A stretch of DNA of 64,000 bases from an uncultured Paracoccaceae bacterium (GTDB taxonomy: Bacteria; Pseudomonadota; Alphaproteobacteria; Rhodobacterales; Rhodobacteraceae): NCBI GenBank assembly GCA_913061275.1, contig CAJXSR010000015.1, forward strand, positions 1 to 64,000, read 5' to 3'. The first letter of the stretch is position 1. Each line of letters begins with the position of its first letter. The notes beneath the pieces are model-generated. The model searched no databases and was not told the DNA's origin. It saw only the letters and a list, made by a program, of their open reading frames with translations. The position numbers and the translations under genes are program-made. Positions 19,485 to 28,875 of the stretch are shown one piece after another.

Positions 19485-19673
19485 ATGGCTAAAACAATCG
19501 TCGTAAAACAGGTTGGTTCACCAATCCGTCGCCCAGCCAAACAACGTGCTACACTTGTTGGTCTTGGCTTGAACAAAATGCACCGCACCCGCGAATTGGA
19601 AGATACACCATCCGTACGCGGCATGGTTGCCAAGGTTTCTCACATGGTAGAGATCATCGAAGAAAAAGGCTAA
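19485..19673 (+). CDS. rpmD: 50S ribosomal protein L30
   Basis: L30, 62 residues. [35 protein letters not shown] (read in part) is the family pattern. It ends the third ribosomal block, five bases after rpsE; rplO normally follows but is 4.4 kb away. Confidence 0.98.
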   Translation: MAKTIVVKQVGSPIRRPAKQRATLVGLGLNKMHRTRELEDTPSVRGMVAKVSHMVEIIEEKG

Positions 19674-19682
19674 ATTAGCCAC

Positions 19683-19705
19683 TGTCATCCCCGATTTAAT
19701 CGGGG
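19683..19705. repeat. palindromic repeat A, copy 1
   Basis: TGTCAT followed by a 17-base palindrome with CCCCGATT/AATCGGGG arms around one base. The same sequence recurs at 20658-20682, on the other side of the HExxH gene. Confidence 0.8.
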
Positions 19706-19718
19706 ACCGAATAAATTC

Positions 19719-19754
19719 AAAACGCCTCGTAAGAAACTACGGGGCGTTTTTTTT
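19719..19754 (+). terminator. rho-independent terminator after rpmD
   Basis: An 11-bp stem with one G-T pair (19721-19731 with 19738-19748), extendable by two A-T pairs, with a 6-base loop and eight T. Its 3' half is repeated at 20604-20623. Confidence 0.92.
19733..19752 (+). repeat. 20-bp direct repeat, left copy
   Basis: The 20 bases starting GAAACTACGGGGCG and ending in six T, part of the rpmD terminator, are repeated exactly at 20604-20623. The two copies flank the HExxH gene 871 bases apart. Confidence 0.8.
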
Positions 19755-19775
19755 GTTTAAGCACAGTCCGCCCGC

Positions 19776-19804
19776 TGTCATCCCCGAGCAAATCGGGGAT
19801 GACA
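19776..19804. repeat. palindromic repeat B, copy 1
   Basis: A perfect 12-bp-arm inverted repeat TGTCATCCCCGA/TCGGGGATGACA around GCAAA. The 30 bases from 19782 to 19811 recur exactly at 20718-20747. Confidence 0.85.
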
Positions 19805-19904
19805 TGAATTAAATATGGGGTGGTTTTCATTCTCAGGATTAAATATCTATAGCGTGAATGCAGATTTATAATTAAAATACGAATTACAATAAAAGTGATT
19901 GAAA

Positions 19905-20627
19905 ATGTTTTTTAAATACTCAGTTTCCCAAGAAATCCAAGATTGGATATATGATAGTTTTATTTGGGCTATTGATGAAAATATAATTTGCGCAGATACC
20001 GCACTGGTATATCCATCAATGGAGTTTTTCAAAGCGCCAAATGGGCAAAACATAGAAACCGCTTATGCATTGCTTGATGATTTAAAGCATATTTTAAAAA
20101 TTCAGGATGAGGAAATTGAGCTTTCGCCCATGAATAGGCTTCCTGATGAGCTAACACATGAATATGGTGTCCTCTCTGATATTGCTGGAACATGGCAAGG
20201 TGATACCCAACAGGCGTTAATAAATTACAACCCAAATCTCATGGGCAGGCCCGTTGCCTTTATAGCAATGCTCGCACATGAACTTATGCACCATGTTTTA
20301 CACATGCGCACAAGCCTTCCTCCGGGCGGTGAAGATGTGGAAGAACTATCAACTGACTTACATGTAATCACTTCGGGTCTTGGGGTCATACAAATGATTG
20401 GTGCAGAACAAACTGGATGGCAAGGGTATATGTCCCAGCCTTCTCGTGCGCATGCATTAGCATTATTTCTAGAGTTACGTGATATACCAATGGAAGATGT
20501 TATACCTTCATTACCCGCTATATCAGCTAAATATTTAAAGAAGTCGGTAACGCATATTCGAAAAAACCCTGAACAGGTTTATGAATTGAGAAAGAGGCTT
20601 AATGAAACTACGGGGCGTTTTTTGTGA
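19905..20627 (+). CDS. putative HExxH zinc metalloprotease
   Basis: A 240-residue protein I cannot place in a named family. MLAHELMHHVLHMRT holds an HExxH zinc-binding motif (His125, Glu126, His129), and EELSTDLHVITSG some 20 residues later could supply the third ligand, as in gluzincin-like proteases of the IrrE/DUF kind. No signal peptide or membrane helix, so cytosolic. AT-rich relative to its neighbours. Its last codons (ETTGRFL) are written in the duplicated half of the rpmD terminator, which suggests it arrived by insertion there. ATG 19905 and a TTG two codons earlier are both possible starts; no good ribosome site is seen. Confidence 0.65.
   Translation: MFFKYSVSQEIQDWIYDSFIWAIDENIICADTALVYPSMEFFKAPNGQNIETAYALLDDLKHILKIQDEEIELSPMNRLPDELTHEYGVLSDIAGTWQGDTQQALINYNPNLMGRPVAFIAMLAHELMHHVLHMRTSLPPGGEDVEELSTDLHVITSGLGVIQMIGAEQTGWQGYMSQPSRAHALALFLELRDIPMEDVIPSLPAISAKYLKKSVTHIRKNPEQVYELRKRLNETTGRFL
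20604..20623 (+). repeat. 20-bp direct repeat, right copy
   Basis: Exact copy of 19733-19752. It lies inside the 3' end of the HExxH gene and lacks the 5' half of the terminator stem, so it cannot form the same hairpin. Confidence 0.8.
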
Positions 20628-20657
20628 AGTCATGCCAACCACAACACCCCCAACCCC

Positions 20658-20682
20658 TGTCATCCCCGATTTAATCGGGGAT
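20658..20682. repeat. palindromic repeat A, copy 2
   Basis: TGTCATCCCCGATT, one base, AATCGGGGAT: same sequence as 19683-19705, downstream of the HExxH gene. Confidence 0.8.
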
Positions 20683-20711
20683 CCCCAACCGCAATGTACA
20701 GCCCAAACAAA

Positions 20712-20747
20712 TGGCATCCCCGAGCAAATCGGGGATGACATGAATTA
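20712..20747. repeat. palindromic repeat B, copy 2
   Basis: Shares 30 identical bases (20718-20747) with repeat B copy 1, but the left arm has one change (TGGCAT for TGTCAT). Copies of A and B on both sides of the HExxH gene point to segmental duplication. Confidence 0.8.
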
Positions 20748-20853
20748 TATACTTTTTTATGTGTTTGGATGATTATGTCTTACTCAAGCGTATGCATATA
20801 AATACATTTGCTGAAAAATTTGCTACAATAGGTGGGTATCGAGAGGGGATATT

Positions 20854-21438
20854 TTGAGATTACAACCGCAAGAAATAGATCCAAGTATCGTAAAGGCATT
20901 GACTGCTTGGCAAGCGTTTAGTTCAGATACGATGTTACAAGATAAACTTATAGAACACTCATCTTCATTCTCGAATTTGACCAACCAGCTTAATCAAGCT
21001 GTAATTTTCTGGAGTACTTCATCTGTTTTAAAAGAAATGATCGATGCACCAGATATTCTCAATAGGTTTAGACCAACGCTATCAATTAAAGATGAAACAA
21101 TGGCGTTCTTTGCACAAGCAGAAGGATTTAATAATAGCTCAATTATCTTCAGAACCTATGTTTCAGTTGTGCTAGGGCGCAGTGAAAACCTTGTTAGCGT
21201 ATTTAATGTTTTGCAACAAGAGTTGCATTCTAGGCATTTGGGTGCAGTCCTAACATTACTTAGAAATGCAATTAGTCATGGTACATATCATGCACATGGG
21301 AACGTTTTGGATTATTGGGATAATATGAAAAAGCGCAGGATTTCTTTTCCAGAGCTAGATGAATTAAATTTTTCTATACTTAAGATTGTACTTATGGCGT
21401 GGTCGTCATCGGCTGTGTCAACTCAAAGCACTCATTAA
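20854..21438 (+). CDS. HEPN-like protein, orphan
   Basis: A 194-residue, all-helical-looking cytosolic protein. Near residues 135-143 it reads LLRNAISHG: Arg137-x4-His142 is the RX4-6H pattern of HEPN RNases, in the usual context of the family (RNAxxHG). HEPN domains are found in toxins, RNA-processing enzymes and abortive-infection proteins. The TTG start at 20854 is supported by GAGAGGGG five bases upstream. AT-rich, flanked by repeats, with no cognate antitoxin or nucleotidyltransferase adjacent, so it is an orphan here. Family call is from motif only. Confidence 0.5.
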   Translation: MRLQPQEIDPSIVKALTAWQAFSSDTMLQDKLIEHSSSFSNLTNQLNQAVIFWSTSSVLKEMIDAPDILNRFRPTLSIKDETMAFFAQAEGFNNSSIIFRTYVSVVLGRSENLVSVFNVLQQELHSRHLGAVLTLLRNAISHGTYHAHGNVLDYWDNMKKRRISFPELDELNFSILKIVLMAWSSSAVSTQSTH

Positions 21439-21463
21439 GAGCCTAACTTAGCCCGTTGTAAAC

Positions 21464-21531
21464 GGGCCGCGCCCGAACCTCCCCCACGGGGAGGGCGCAT
21501 TCGCACCCACCCCTCGGTTCGGGCGCGGCCC
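21464..21531. repeat. GC-rich palindromic repeat, copy 2
   Basis: Perfect 16-bp outer arms (21464-21479 with 21516-21531) enclose an inner CTCCCC/GGGGAG hairpin. The core is the reverse complement of the element at 6382-6447. It begins 25 bases after the HEPN-like gene. Confidence 0.8.
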
Positions 21532-21676
21532 TTCTTGGTGGACGTATCGTACGCTCAAACCTCTTGCACCTTCCCCAATCTCAAGCAAAGATACCTTGAG
21601 CCCGCGAATGGCACCCCATCAGACTTAAATATTGGAACATCGCCCCCGAAGTTTTGCACTATATTATGGACACCCC

Positions 21677-22753
21677 ATGAAAATCACATCAATAGAAGCA
21701 CAAGCGTTCTCATACCCTTTGCCGCGTCATTTTAAGGGTAGCAATTATGTCTATACCCATAAAAAGGGTATGTTTGCCAAAGCGGCCACAGATGCGGGGA
21801 TAGAGGGCTTTTGCTACTTGGGGGATGATTTTGGTTTGGGCGCCAAAATAGCCGAAGCCGTTAATACTGATTTTGCAAAACTTTTAATCGGCCGTGATCC
21901 TGTGAACACAGCAGATATATGGCAAGATATGCGCCCACTGGCCCGCGATATATTGGGGGATCGGCGTGTGTTGCTACATGCGCAGGCCCTTTGTGATATC
22001 TTATGTTGGGATTTACGAGCTAAAGCAGCTGAAAAATCACTTGTGGATTTGTTGGGGCAAAAACAGGAAAAGACACCGATAATAGCAATCGCTGGTTATT
22101 ATAAAGACGGACATCCAACGGACGGTCTAAAGGAAGAAATTCATGACCTGCAGGCATTGGGATGTCAGGGTATAAAGCTAAAGGTTGGTGGCTTGTCTAT
22201 TGCCGATGATGTGGCGCGGGTAAGGGCGGTTCGTGCGGCAGGTGGTGCATCCTTCTTGCTTGCGGTTGATGCCAATCAGGGGTGGTCACTTAAAGAAGCC
22301 GTTGAATTTTCCCACGCATGTGAAGACCAAGATATATTCTGGATAGAAGAACCCGTTCACTGGGATAACGATATCAAAGATCTTGCTGCATTAAGAAAAG
22401 AAACCGATATTCCGATCTGTGCAGGGCAAAGTGAAATAAGTGTCGCGGGTATTGCGCGTTTAATAGATGCAGGTGCCGTTGATATTTGTAACCTTCACGC
22501 AGGATATGCGGGCGGCATCACCCCGTGGCTAGAAGCAGCAGAATTGGCCCGCAAAAATGGCCTGAAAGTTGCAAACACGGGTGAGCCGCAATTTTCCGCA
22601 AGTTTGATCCTAGCATGTGAACATGGAATGGGTCTTGAAATATATCACCCAGACCGTGATCCGGTTTTTCCTAGACACTGCCCAGATTTTAGCAATCATG
22701 CAAATGGATGTATTGGCAAACCTAGTTTGTTAGGCTTGGGGATAATTCCATAG
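21677..22753 (+). CDS. enolase superfamily (mandelate racemase-like) enzyme
   Basis: A 358-residue member of the enolase superfamily, mandelate racemase / muconate lactonizing group, which abstracts a proton alpha to a carboxylate using Mg2+. Visible catalytic features: GIKLKVGG (KxK-type base), AVDANQGW and WIEEPVHW (metal ligands Asp, Glu), then CAGQSE (third ligand region) and VANTGEPQFSASLILA. Substrate cannot be read from sequence; sugar-acid dehydration or racemisation is usual. The ATG at 21677 begins the capping domain (KITSIEAQAFSYP). It stands alone, downstream of the repeat element. Confidence 0.85.
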   Translation: MKITSIEAQAFSYPLPRHFKGSNYVYTHKKGMFAKAATDAGIEGFCYLGDDFGLGAKIAEAVNTDFAKLLIGRDPVNTADIWQDMRPLARDILGDRRVLLHAQALCDILCWDLRAKAAEKSLVDLLGQKQEKTPIIAIAGYYKDGHPTDGLKEEIHDLQALGCQGIKLKVGGLSIADDVARVRAVRAAGGASFLLAVDANQGWSLKEAVEFSHACEDQDIFWIEEPVHWDNDIKDLAALRKETDIPICAGQSEISVAGIARLIDAGAVDICNLHAGYAGGITPWLEAAELARKNGLKVANTGEPQFSASLILACEHGMGLEIYHPDRDPVFPRHCPDFSNHANGCIGKPSLLGLGIIP

Positions 22754-22865
22754 GTAGGGGTTTTGCTATTTTAAAACAGCATCATATTTATTGTGAAAAT
22801 AACTTGATAACAGTACTTTGACATAGTGTCCCAACTGGGACATTCTTAAATATATAATTCAATCT

Positions 22866-23744
22866 CTAGCTGGATACCTTATTTTTACGCGTGGCGATAT
22901 AAACCCCAACGGCGGCAACAGCGATGCCGGCCCATGCGGTGACGGGCATTATTTCACCTAGTAATAGCCAAGCTAAAAAGGCTGCTAGGGGTGGGATCAT
23001 AAAGAACAGCGATGAAACAGAACTGACATCACCCGCGCGTATCATGGCCAGCAGCAGGCCCACGGCGATAACAGAGTTGCCGATCACCAGATAGAACAGT
23101 GCGGCACTAAATTGCCATGTCCAGTCGATTTGCATTGTCTCTAACGTTAGCATGAAGGGCAGAACCCCCAATAGACCCGCGCCATATCCAATTAGGTTTG
23201 CTGTGACGGGATGGTGCTGTTTGCCAAACCGTTTTTCCCACAAAGTGCCAGTAGTGATCCCCAGCAAACCGATGGCGCAATAAAATAACCCGATCATACT
23301 GGGCGGTGCGACCCCAGATTTGGCGATGATAACGAAGGCAGTGCCGATCAAGCCCAGTGCAAGACCTACCCAACGCAACCACCCCACATGCTCTTTGGTC
23401 CATGTCGGGGCTATTAGGGCGACCAGAATGGGTTGCAGGGACATGATTAGGGCAACTGTACCAGCCGCCACGCCATCGCGAAACGCAAGCCAGCATAGGG
23501 CGAAGTAAACGGTTTGGATAAGAACACCCACGATGGATAAATGCATCCATTCCGCAGGGGCTTTGGGCAAGGGTGGCCTGATAATTGCGAAGATGACCAA
23601 CATGATAGCGATGACACAAGCATAACGTACGGCCAATAGCGTCATTGGTTCGGCGTATTGCAGGCCAATTTTTGCAACAGCATAACCGCCAGACCAAAGG
23701 CCCAGAAAAATGAAAGGCGCAAAAGAAAGCCAACGCGGTTGCAA
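22866..23744 (-). CDS. EamA/DMT family transporter
   Basis: An inner-membrane protein with ten predicted helices in two EamA halves, as in drug/metabolite exporters (RhtA-like). FIFLGLWSGGYAVAKIGLQYAEPMTLLAVRY is the typical first half. I use the TTG at 23744 with AGGA 9 bases upstream; a longer reading from ATG 23813 adds 23 residues unlike the family. It is convergent with the enolase-family gene and divergent from rplO. Substrate unknown. Confidence 0.85.
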   Translation of the reverse strand: MQPRWLSFAPFIFLGLWSGGYAVAKIGLQYAEPMTLLAVRYACVIAIMLVIFAIIRPPLPKAPAEWMHLSIVGVLIQTVYFALCWLAFRDGVAAGTVALIMSLQPILVALIAPTWTKEHVGWLRWVGLALGLIGTAFVIIAKSGVAPPSMIGLFYCAIGLLGITTGTLWEKRFGKQHHPVTANLIGYGAGLLGVLPFMLTLETMQIDWTWQFSAALFYLVIGNSVIAVGLLLAMIRAGDVSSVSSLFFMIPPLAAFLAWLLLGEIMPVTAWAGIAVAAVGVYIATRKNKVSS

Positions 23745-24031
23745 ATAAAACAGTCCTATAGATGTTGGGCAGAGCCTACTGCTATTTTCAGCGCGTGAAA
23801 GCACGTAATGCAAGTTTTGGAATATTAATGTTACCCTGCGGGTTTGAAAAAACTGTGGTCTTGATGCAGACTGGCTTTTGCCCTGAATGAAACCTGATTG
23901 CCTACACTTGCATTCACTGCAAACAGCGTCTACACACCCGCATCTGGGTCATTTGGTTCAGAATCAACGTAACGCCGCGTTTGCCCCTTTGTCGCTAATC
24001 GGGGGTAGTTCCGGCAATAGGAGATAGCGAC

Positions 24032-24517
24032 ATGAAATTGAATGAATTAAGTGATAACGCTGGTGCAACCAAACGCCGTAAACGCGTAGGTCGTGGCCCT
24101 GGTTCAGGTACTGGTAAAATGGCTGGCCGTGGTATCAAAGGTCAAAAATCCCGTTCAGGTGTGGCGATTAATGGTTTTGAAGGCGGTCAAATGCCTTTGT
24201 ACATGCGTCTTCCAAAGCGTGGCTTTAACAACATCAACGCAAAAACACATGCTGTTGTGAATGTAGGCCTGTTGCAGAAGTTTATTGACGCTAAGAAAAT
24301 TGATGCGAAAAAGCCGATCACAGAAGAAGTTCTGGTTGAAAGCGGCCTTGTAACGCGCGTTAAAGACGGTGTTCGCATCCTTGGTAAAGGTGAGCTGACT
24401 TCAAAGATTGATCTGTCTGTAACTGGTGCTTCTAAGTCTGCTATTGCAGCTGTAGAAAAGCTGGGCGGTAAATTAACAGTCACTTCTAAGACAGAAGCGG
24501 CCCCTGCGGCAGAATAA
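24032..24517 (+). CDS. rplO: 50S ribosomal protein L15
   Basis: L15, 161 residues, a late-assembly protein. [41 protein letters not shown] are the Gly-rich family signature. Opens the fourth block after insert 3. The 200-base region before it must hold a promoter, but no convincing pair of boxes was found. Confidence 0.99.
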   Translation: MKLNELSDNAGATKRRKRVGRGPGSGTGKMAGRGIKGQKSRSGVAINGFEGGQMPLYMRLPKRGFNNINAKTHAVVNVGLLQKFIDAKKIDAKKPITEEVLVESGLVTRVKDGVRILGKGELTSKIDLSVTGASKSAIAAVEKLGGKLTVTSKTEAAPAAE

Positions 24518-24619
24518 TACTTGTAGGCAGCCAATAGGTTGCTTACATATATACAAGTTTTTAAGCGCCGCGTGTCTGTAAAACGGATAACGTGGCGTTT
24601 GTTTTTGAAAGGTTAAATA

Positions 24620-25981
24620 ATGGCATCTGCTGCGGAACAAATGGCATCCAACATTTCTTGGGGCGCATTTGGTAAGGCTAAAGAGTTGCAATCTCGTATT
24701 TTGTTCGCTCTTGGTTTGTTAATCGTTTACCGCATTGGTACGTTTATTCCAGTTCCTGGGATTGACGCGATTGCTTTACGTGATTTTGTGGATCAGGCCC
24801 AAACAGGTATTGGCGGCATTCTGAACATGTTCTCAGGTGGTGCGATTGGGCGTATGGCGATTTTTGCGCTTGGTATTATGCCGTATATTTCGGCGTCCAT
24901 CATCATTCAGCTGATGACCGCGATGGTGCCTCAACTAGAACAGTTGAAAAAAGAAGGCGAACAGGGCCGCAAGAAGATCAATCAATACACACGCTATGGC
25001 ACAGTATTGCTGGCGTTGTTTCAAGCTTACGGTCTGTCAAAAGGCCTAGAGGCAAGTGGCTTGGTCACGGCACCTGGCTTTGTAACTTTTCAGTTGCCCT
25101 GCATTATTACCCTTGTGGGTGGTACAATGTTCCTGATGTGGCTGGGTGAGCAAATTACCGCACGCGGCATTGGCAACGGCATTTCATTGATTATCTTTGT
25201 TGGTATCGTGGCAGAGCTTCCTGCCGCACTTGCACAATTCTTTAGCCAAGGCCGTTCAGGCGCCTTATCACCTGCAGTTATCTTGGGTGTTATGGTAATG
25301 GTTGTGACTGTGATTGCCTTTATCGTGTTCATGGAACGCGCATTGCGCAAAGTTCATATTCAATACCCCAAACGTCAGGTTGGCATGAAGGTTTACGGTG
25401 GTGAAAGTTCACATCTACCTATCAAAGTTAACCCAGCGGGCGTGATTCCTGCGATCTTTGCCTCAGCCTTGTTGTTGCTACCTACTACGGTCAGCACGTT
25501 TTCAGGCACGCAAACCTCACCGCTTATGTCAACGATCCTTGCTTATTTCGGGCCAGGTCAACCGCTGTATCTGTTGTTCTTCACTGTAATGATTGTGTTC
25601 TTCTCATATTTCTATACCGCCAACGTGGCATTTAAAACGGATGAGGTTGCGGACAATCTGAAAAAGCAAAACGGTTTTGTACCGGGCATTCGTCCTGGTG
25701 CCAAAACCGCCGAATATTTAGATTTTGTGGTCACACGCACACTTGTTTTGGGCTCAGGTTATCTTGCTGCTGTTTGTTTGCTGCCAGAGATTTTGCGCAG
25801 TCAATTATCGATCCCGTTTTACTTTGGTGGTACATCATTGTTGATCGTGGTATCGGTTACGATGGACACAATCACACAAGTGCAGTCACATCTGTTGGCG
25901 CATCAATATGAAGGTTTAATTGAGAAATCGCAGTTGCGGGGTAAAAATCGCAGCAAAGCTCGCAGAAAGGCTCGCAAATAA
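24620..25981 (+). CDS. secY: protein translocase subunit SecY
   Basis: The channel subunit of the Sec translocon, 453 residues with ten membrane helices. [17 protein letters not shown] and the plug region near [28 protein letters not shown] (read in part) are diagnostic, as is the C-terminal [12 protein letters not shown]. The last base of its stop is the first of the adk ATG. Confidence 0.99.
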   Translation: MASAAEQMASNISWGAFGKAKELQSRILFALGLLIVYRIGTFIPVPGIDAIALRDFVDQAQTGIGGILNMFSGGAIGRMAIFALGIMPYISASIIIQLMTAMVPQLEQLKKEGEQGRKKINQYTRYGTVLLALFQAYGLSKGLEASGLVTAPGFVTFQLPCIITLVGGTMFLMWLGEQITARGIGNGISLIIFVGIVAELPAALAQFFSQGRSGALSPAVILGVMVMVVTVIAFIVFMERALRKVHIQYPKRQVGMKVYGGESSHLPIKVNPAGVIPAIFASALLLLPTTVSTFSGTQTSPLMSTILAYFGPGQPLYLLFFTVMIVFFSYFYTANVAFKTDEVADNLKKQNGFVPGIRPGAKTAEYLDFVVTRTLVLGSGYLAAVCLLPEILRSQLSIPFYFGGTSLLIVVSVTMDTITQVQSHLLAHQYEGLIEKSQLRGKNRSKARRKARK

Positions 25982-26634
25982 TGAACATTATCCTTTTAGG
26001 ACCACCAGGTGCAGGCAAAGGCACACAAGCAGCACGTTTAGTTGAAGAACGAAACATGGTGCAGTTATCGACCGGCGACATGTTGCGCGCTGCGAAATCT
26101 TCTGGGACTGAAATGGGTAATATGGTTGCGGGTGTCATGGATCGCGGTGAGTTGGTGACGGATGAGATCGTAATCGGTCTGATCGAAGAACAACTTACAA
26201 CGGCTGATGCGGCTGGTGGTTTTATCTTTGATGGTTTTCCACGCACTTTGGCGCAAGCCGACGCTTTGGGGGTTTTGCTGGATAAAGTTGGCAAAACGCT
26301 GGATACTGTTGTTGAAATGCGTGTTGATGATAGCGCATTGGTTAAACGTATCACGGGCCGCTTTACCTGTGGTAATTGTGGCGCGGGTTACCATGAAGAA
26401 TTTAAGAAACCTCGCGTTGACGGCGTTTGTGATGAATGCGGCAAGTCTGACTTTAAAAAACGTGCGGATGATAACGAAGAGTCTTTAAAAACCCGCCTGA
26501 TGGCATACTACAAAGAAACCTCACCATTGCTTGGATATTACTATGCCAAGGGTCAGTTGCAGTCGGTTGACGGGCTTGCATCTATTGAAGGTGTAGCAGG
26601 TAGTATTGCAGGCGCGTTGGATACTGTTTCTTAG
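25981..26634 (+). CDS. adk: adenylate kinase
   Basis: Interconverts ATP + AMP and 2 [14 protein letters not shown] (residues 7-17) is the P-loop and [14 protein letters not shown] the AMP-binding part. The LID is the long form with four Cys (CGNCGAGYH and CDECG), which suggests a structural zinc. Length 217. Overlaps secY by one base. Confidence 0.98.
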   Translation: MNIILLGPPGAGKGTQAARLVEERNMVQLSTGDMLRAAKSSGTEMGNMVAGVMDRGELVTDEIVIGLIEEQLTTADAAGGFIFDGFPRTLAQADALGVLLDKVGKTLDTVVEMRVDDSALVKRITGRFTCGNCGAGYHEEFKKPRVDGVCDECGKSDFKKRADDNEESLKTRLMAYYKETSPLLGYYYAKGQLQSVDGLASIEGVAGSIAGALDTVS

Positions 26635-26766
26635 GCCGTTAATACACCTTAATCTCTTGACGTTTTTACACATTTCCCATAAGGGAAGCTCTTCTAGGCC
26701 AAAATCTTAGGATTTTCCTGAAAACTGTCGATTCGGCAAAGTCTCAGGATGGCGTAGATATAAGTT

Positions 26767-26791
26767 AGCCCAGTGCATATATCGCTGGGCT
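26767..26791 (+). promoter_or_regulatory. hairpin in the adk-rpsM spacer
   Basis: A 7-bp stem AGCCCAG/CTGGGCT with an 11-base loop in the 212-base gap between adk and rpsM. No T-run follows. It may be an mRNA leader element of the alpha operon; nothing else recognisable lies in the gap. Confidence 0.35.
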
Positions 26792-26846
26792 TCGTTGTGA
26801 AAACAGGTTCTGGAAAGACGGAACCGCAACCAAAGGATACTATAAC

Positions 26847-27215
26847 GTGGCACGTATTGCTGGCGTAAACATCCCGACACATAAACGGGTAAAAATCGCA
26901 CTTACATATATTCATGGCATCGGAAATACTTCTGCAGTTCAAATTTGTGACGCAGTTGGCATTGAAGAAGCCCGCCGTATCAACGAATTGTCAGACGCTG
27001 AAGTTCTGAAAATCCGTGAATACATCGACGCAAATCTGGACGTAGAGGGTGACCTGCGCCGTGAAGTTTCCATGAACATCAAACGTATGATGGACATGGG
27101 TTCATATCGCGGTCTTCGTCACCGTCGTGGTTTGCCTGTTCGCGGCCAACGCACCCATACAAACGCACGCACGCGCAAAGGCCCAGCCCGCGCGATTGCC
27201 GGCAAGAAGAAATAG
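26847..27215 (+). CDS. rpsM: 30S ribosomal protein S13
   Basis: S13, contacts P-site tRNA and forms an intersubunit bridge. [20 protein letters not shown] and [21 protein letters not shown] (read in part) are diagnostic; length 122. The start is GTG, with AAGGA 10 bases upstream. Confidence 0.99.
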   Translation: MARIAGVNIPTHKRVKIALTYIHGIGNTSAVQICDAVGIEEARRINELSDAEVLKIREYIDANLDVEGDLRREVSMNIKRMMDMGSYRGLRHRRGLPVRGQRTHTNARTRKGPARAIAGKKK

Positions 27216-27228
27216 GAGGGTTTGACTA

Positions 27229-27618
27229 ATGGCACGTGAAAAAGTTCGCACGAAGCGTAAAGAGCGCAAAAACATCAGCACTGGTGTTGCGCACGTAAAC
27301 TCTTCATTCAATAACACAAAAATCTTGATCGCTGACGCGCAAGGCAATGCAATCGCATGGTCATCTGCTGGCACAATGGGTTTTAAAGGCTCTCGTAAAT
27401 CTACACCTTATGCCGCCCAAATGGCAGCAGAAGATGCGGGTAAAAAAGCACAAGAACATGGCATGAAAACTTTGGAAGTTGAAGTTCAAGGCCCAGGTTC
27501 TGGACGTGAAAGTGCGCTTCGCGCATTGGCAGCTATTGGCCTGAACATCACAGCAATTCGTGATGTAACACCGATTGCACACAACGGTTGTCGCCCACCA
27601 AAGCGCCGTCGCGTATAA
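27229..27618 (+). CDS. rpsK: 30S ribosomal protein S11
   Basis: S11 of the 30S platform. [20 protein letters not shown] and the end [18 protein letters not shown] are diagnostic; length 129. Confidence 0.99.
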   Translation: MAREKVRTKRKERKNISTGVAHVNSSFNNTKILIADAQGNAIAWSSAGTMGFKGSRKSTPYAAQMAAEDAGKKAQEHGMKTLEVEVQGPGSGRESALRALAAIGLNITAIRDVTPIAHNGCRPPKRRRV

Positions 27619-27715
27619 GTATTCAGGGTTGGCTTGAGGGCCAGCCCAACAAGAATTTTAACCTCGAGCGTTTGTTGGTTCGGATCCATATCAACAAACA
27701 AGAATGGAGGCCCTT

Positions 27716-28732
27716 ATGATCCATAAGAACTGGCAAGAATTAATTCGCCCTACACAGCTAGAAATTAAACCTGGTGCAGATCCTTTGCGCTCTGCGATCG
27801 TTGTCGCAGAACCTTTGGAACGCGGCTATGGCCTAACATTGGGTAACGCATTGCGTCGTGTTCTATTGTCATCCTTGCAAGGCGCAGCAATCACATCTGT
27901 CCAAATTGACAATGTTTTGCATGAGTTTTCGTCTGTTGCAGGTGTACGTGAAGACGTGACCGATATTGTTTTGAACTTGAAGGGCGTTGCTATTTCAATG
28001 GAAGTTGAAGGCGCAAAACGCGTTTCTATCTCTGCAAAAGGCCCAGGTGTTGTTACCGCTGGTGACATTACCGAAACCTCTGGCATTGAAGTTTTAAACC
28101 GTGACCATGTAATTTGTCACCTTGATGATGGCGCAAGCTTATTCATGGAAATGACAGTCGAAACTGGTAAAGGCTACATCGCTGGCGACAAAAACCGCCC
28201 AGACGATGCTCCTATCGGCCTAATCCCAATCGACGCATTGTTTTCACCTGTAACACGCGTGTCTTATGACGTGCAGCCTACACGTGAAGGTCAAGTTCTT
28301 GACTATGACAAACTGACAATGAAGATCGAAACAGACGGTTCAATTTCACCTGAAGATGCTGTCGCATTTTCGGCACGCATTTTGCAAGACCAACTATCTG
28401 TGTTCGTGAACTTTGATGAGCCAGAATCAGCTAGCCGCCAAGAAGAAGAAGACGAGTTGGAATTCAACCCGCTTCTACTGAAAAAGGTCGACGAGCTGGA
28501 ATTGTCTGTACGTTCTGCAAACTGCCTGAAAAACGACAATATCGTTTACATCGGCGATTTGATCCAAAAGACCGAAGCAGAAATGCTTCGCACACCAAAC
28601 TTTGGCCGCAAATCTTTGAACGAGATCAAAGAAGTGCTGACAGGTATGGGTCTGCATTTGGGTATGGACATCATTGATTGGCCACCAGACAACATCGAAG
28701 AGCTGGCTAAGAAATACGAAGACCAGTTTTAA
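27716..28732 (+). CDS. rpoA: RNA polymerase subunit alpha
   Basis: Alpha subunit of RNA polymerase, 338 residues: N-terminal dimerisation domain ([20 protein letters not shown]) and C-terminal domain that binds UP elements and activators ([17 protein letters not shown]). TGGAGG at 27705-27710 selects the ATG at 27716 ([10 protein letters not shown]) over one at 27704 that overlaps this site. Confidence 0.99.
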   Translation: MIHKNWQELIRPTQLEIKPGADPLRSAIVVAEPLERGYGLTLGNALRRVLLSSLQGAAITSVQIDNVLHEFSSVAGVREDVTDIVLNLKGVAISMEVEGAKRVSISAKGPGVVTAGDITETSGIEVLNRDHVICHLDDGASLFMEMTVETGKGYIAGDKNRPDDAPIGLIPIDALFSPVTRVSYDVQPTREGQVLDYDKLTMKIETDGSISPEDAVAFSARILQDQLSVFVNFDEPESASRQEEEDELEFNPLLLKKVDELELSVRSANCLKNDNIVYIGDLIQKTEAEMLRTPNFGRKSLNEIKEVLTGMGLHLGMDIIDWPPDNIEELAKKYEDQF

Positions 28733-28875
28733 TAAAGTTTCGGGCAGGCTTTCGAGCCTGTCCAAAAAAATGCCCACGTAGGTGGGGAATATTCGGACGA
28801 TAATGTCCCAAGGAGTGCATGGCCCAACGCAGGTCAGCCAGACAAAGTATAAACGAAGATATAAGGATTGAAATT

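Noticed and set aside
19683-20747. Spaced palindromes A1, B1, A2, B2 as a CRISPR array
   Set aside because: Only two copies of each, uneven spacing and a gene between them; they are REP-like palindromes, and no cas gene is present.
23107-23733. 208-residue open frame on the minus strand within the EamA transporter
   Set aside because: Same strand but a different frame from a clear ten-helix transporter; Cys/Trp/Arg-rich nonsense typical of an out-of-frame reading.
24518-24619. Terminator between rplO and secY
   Set aside because: The gap has short repeats (AGCGCCGCG and similar) but no stable stem followed by a T-run.
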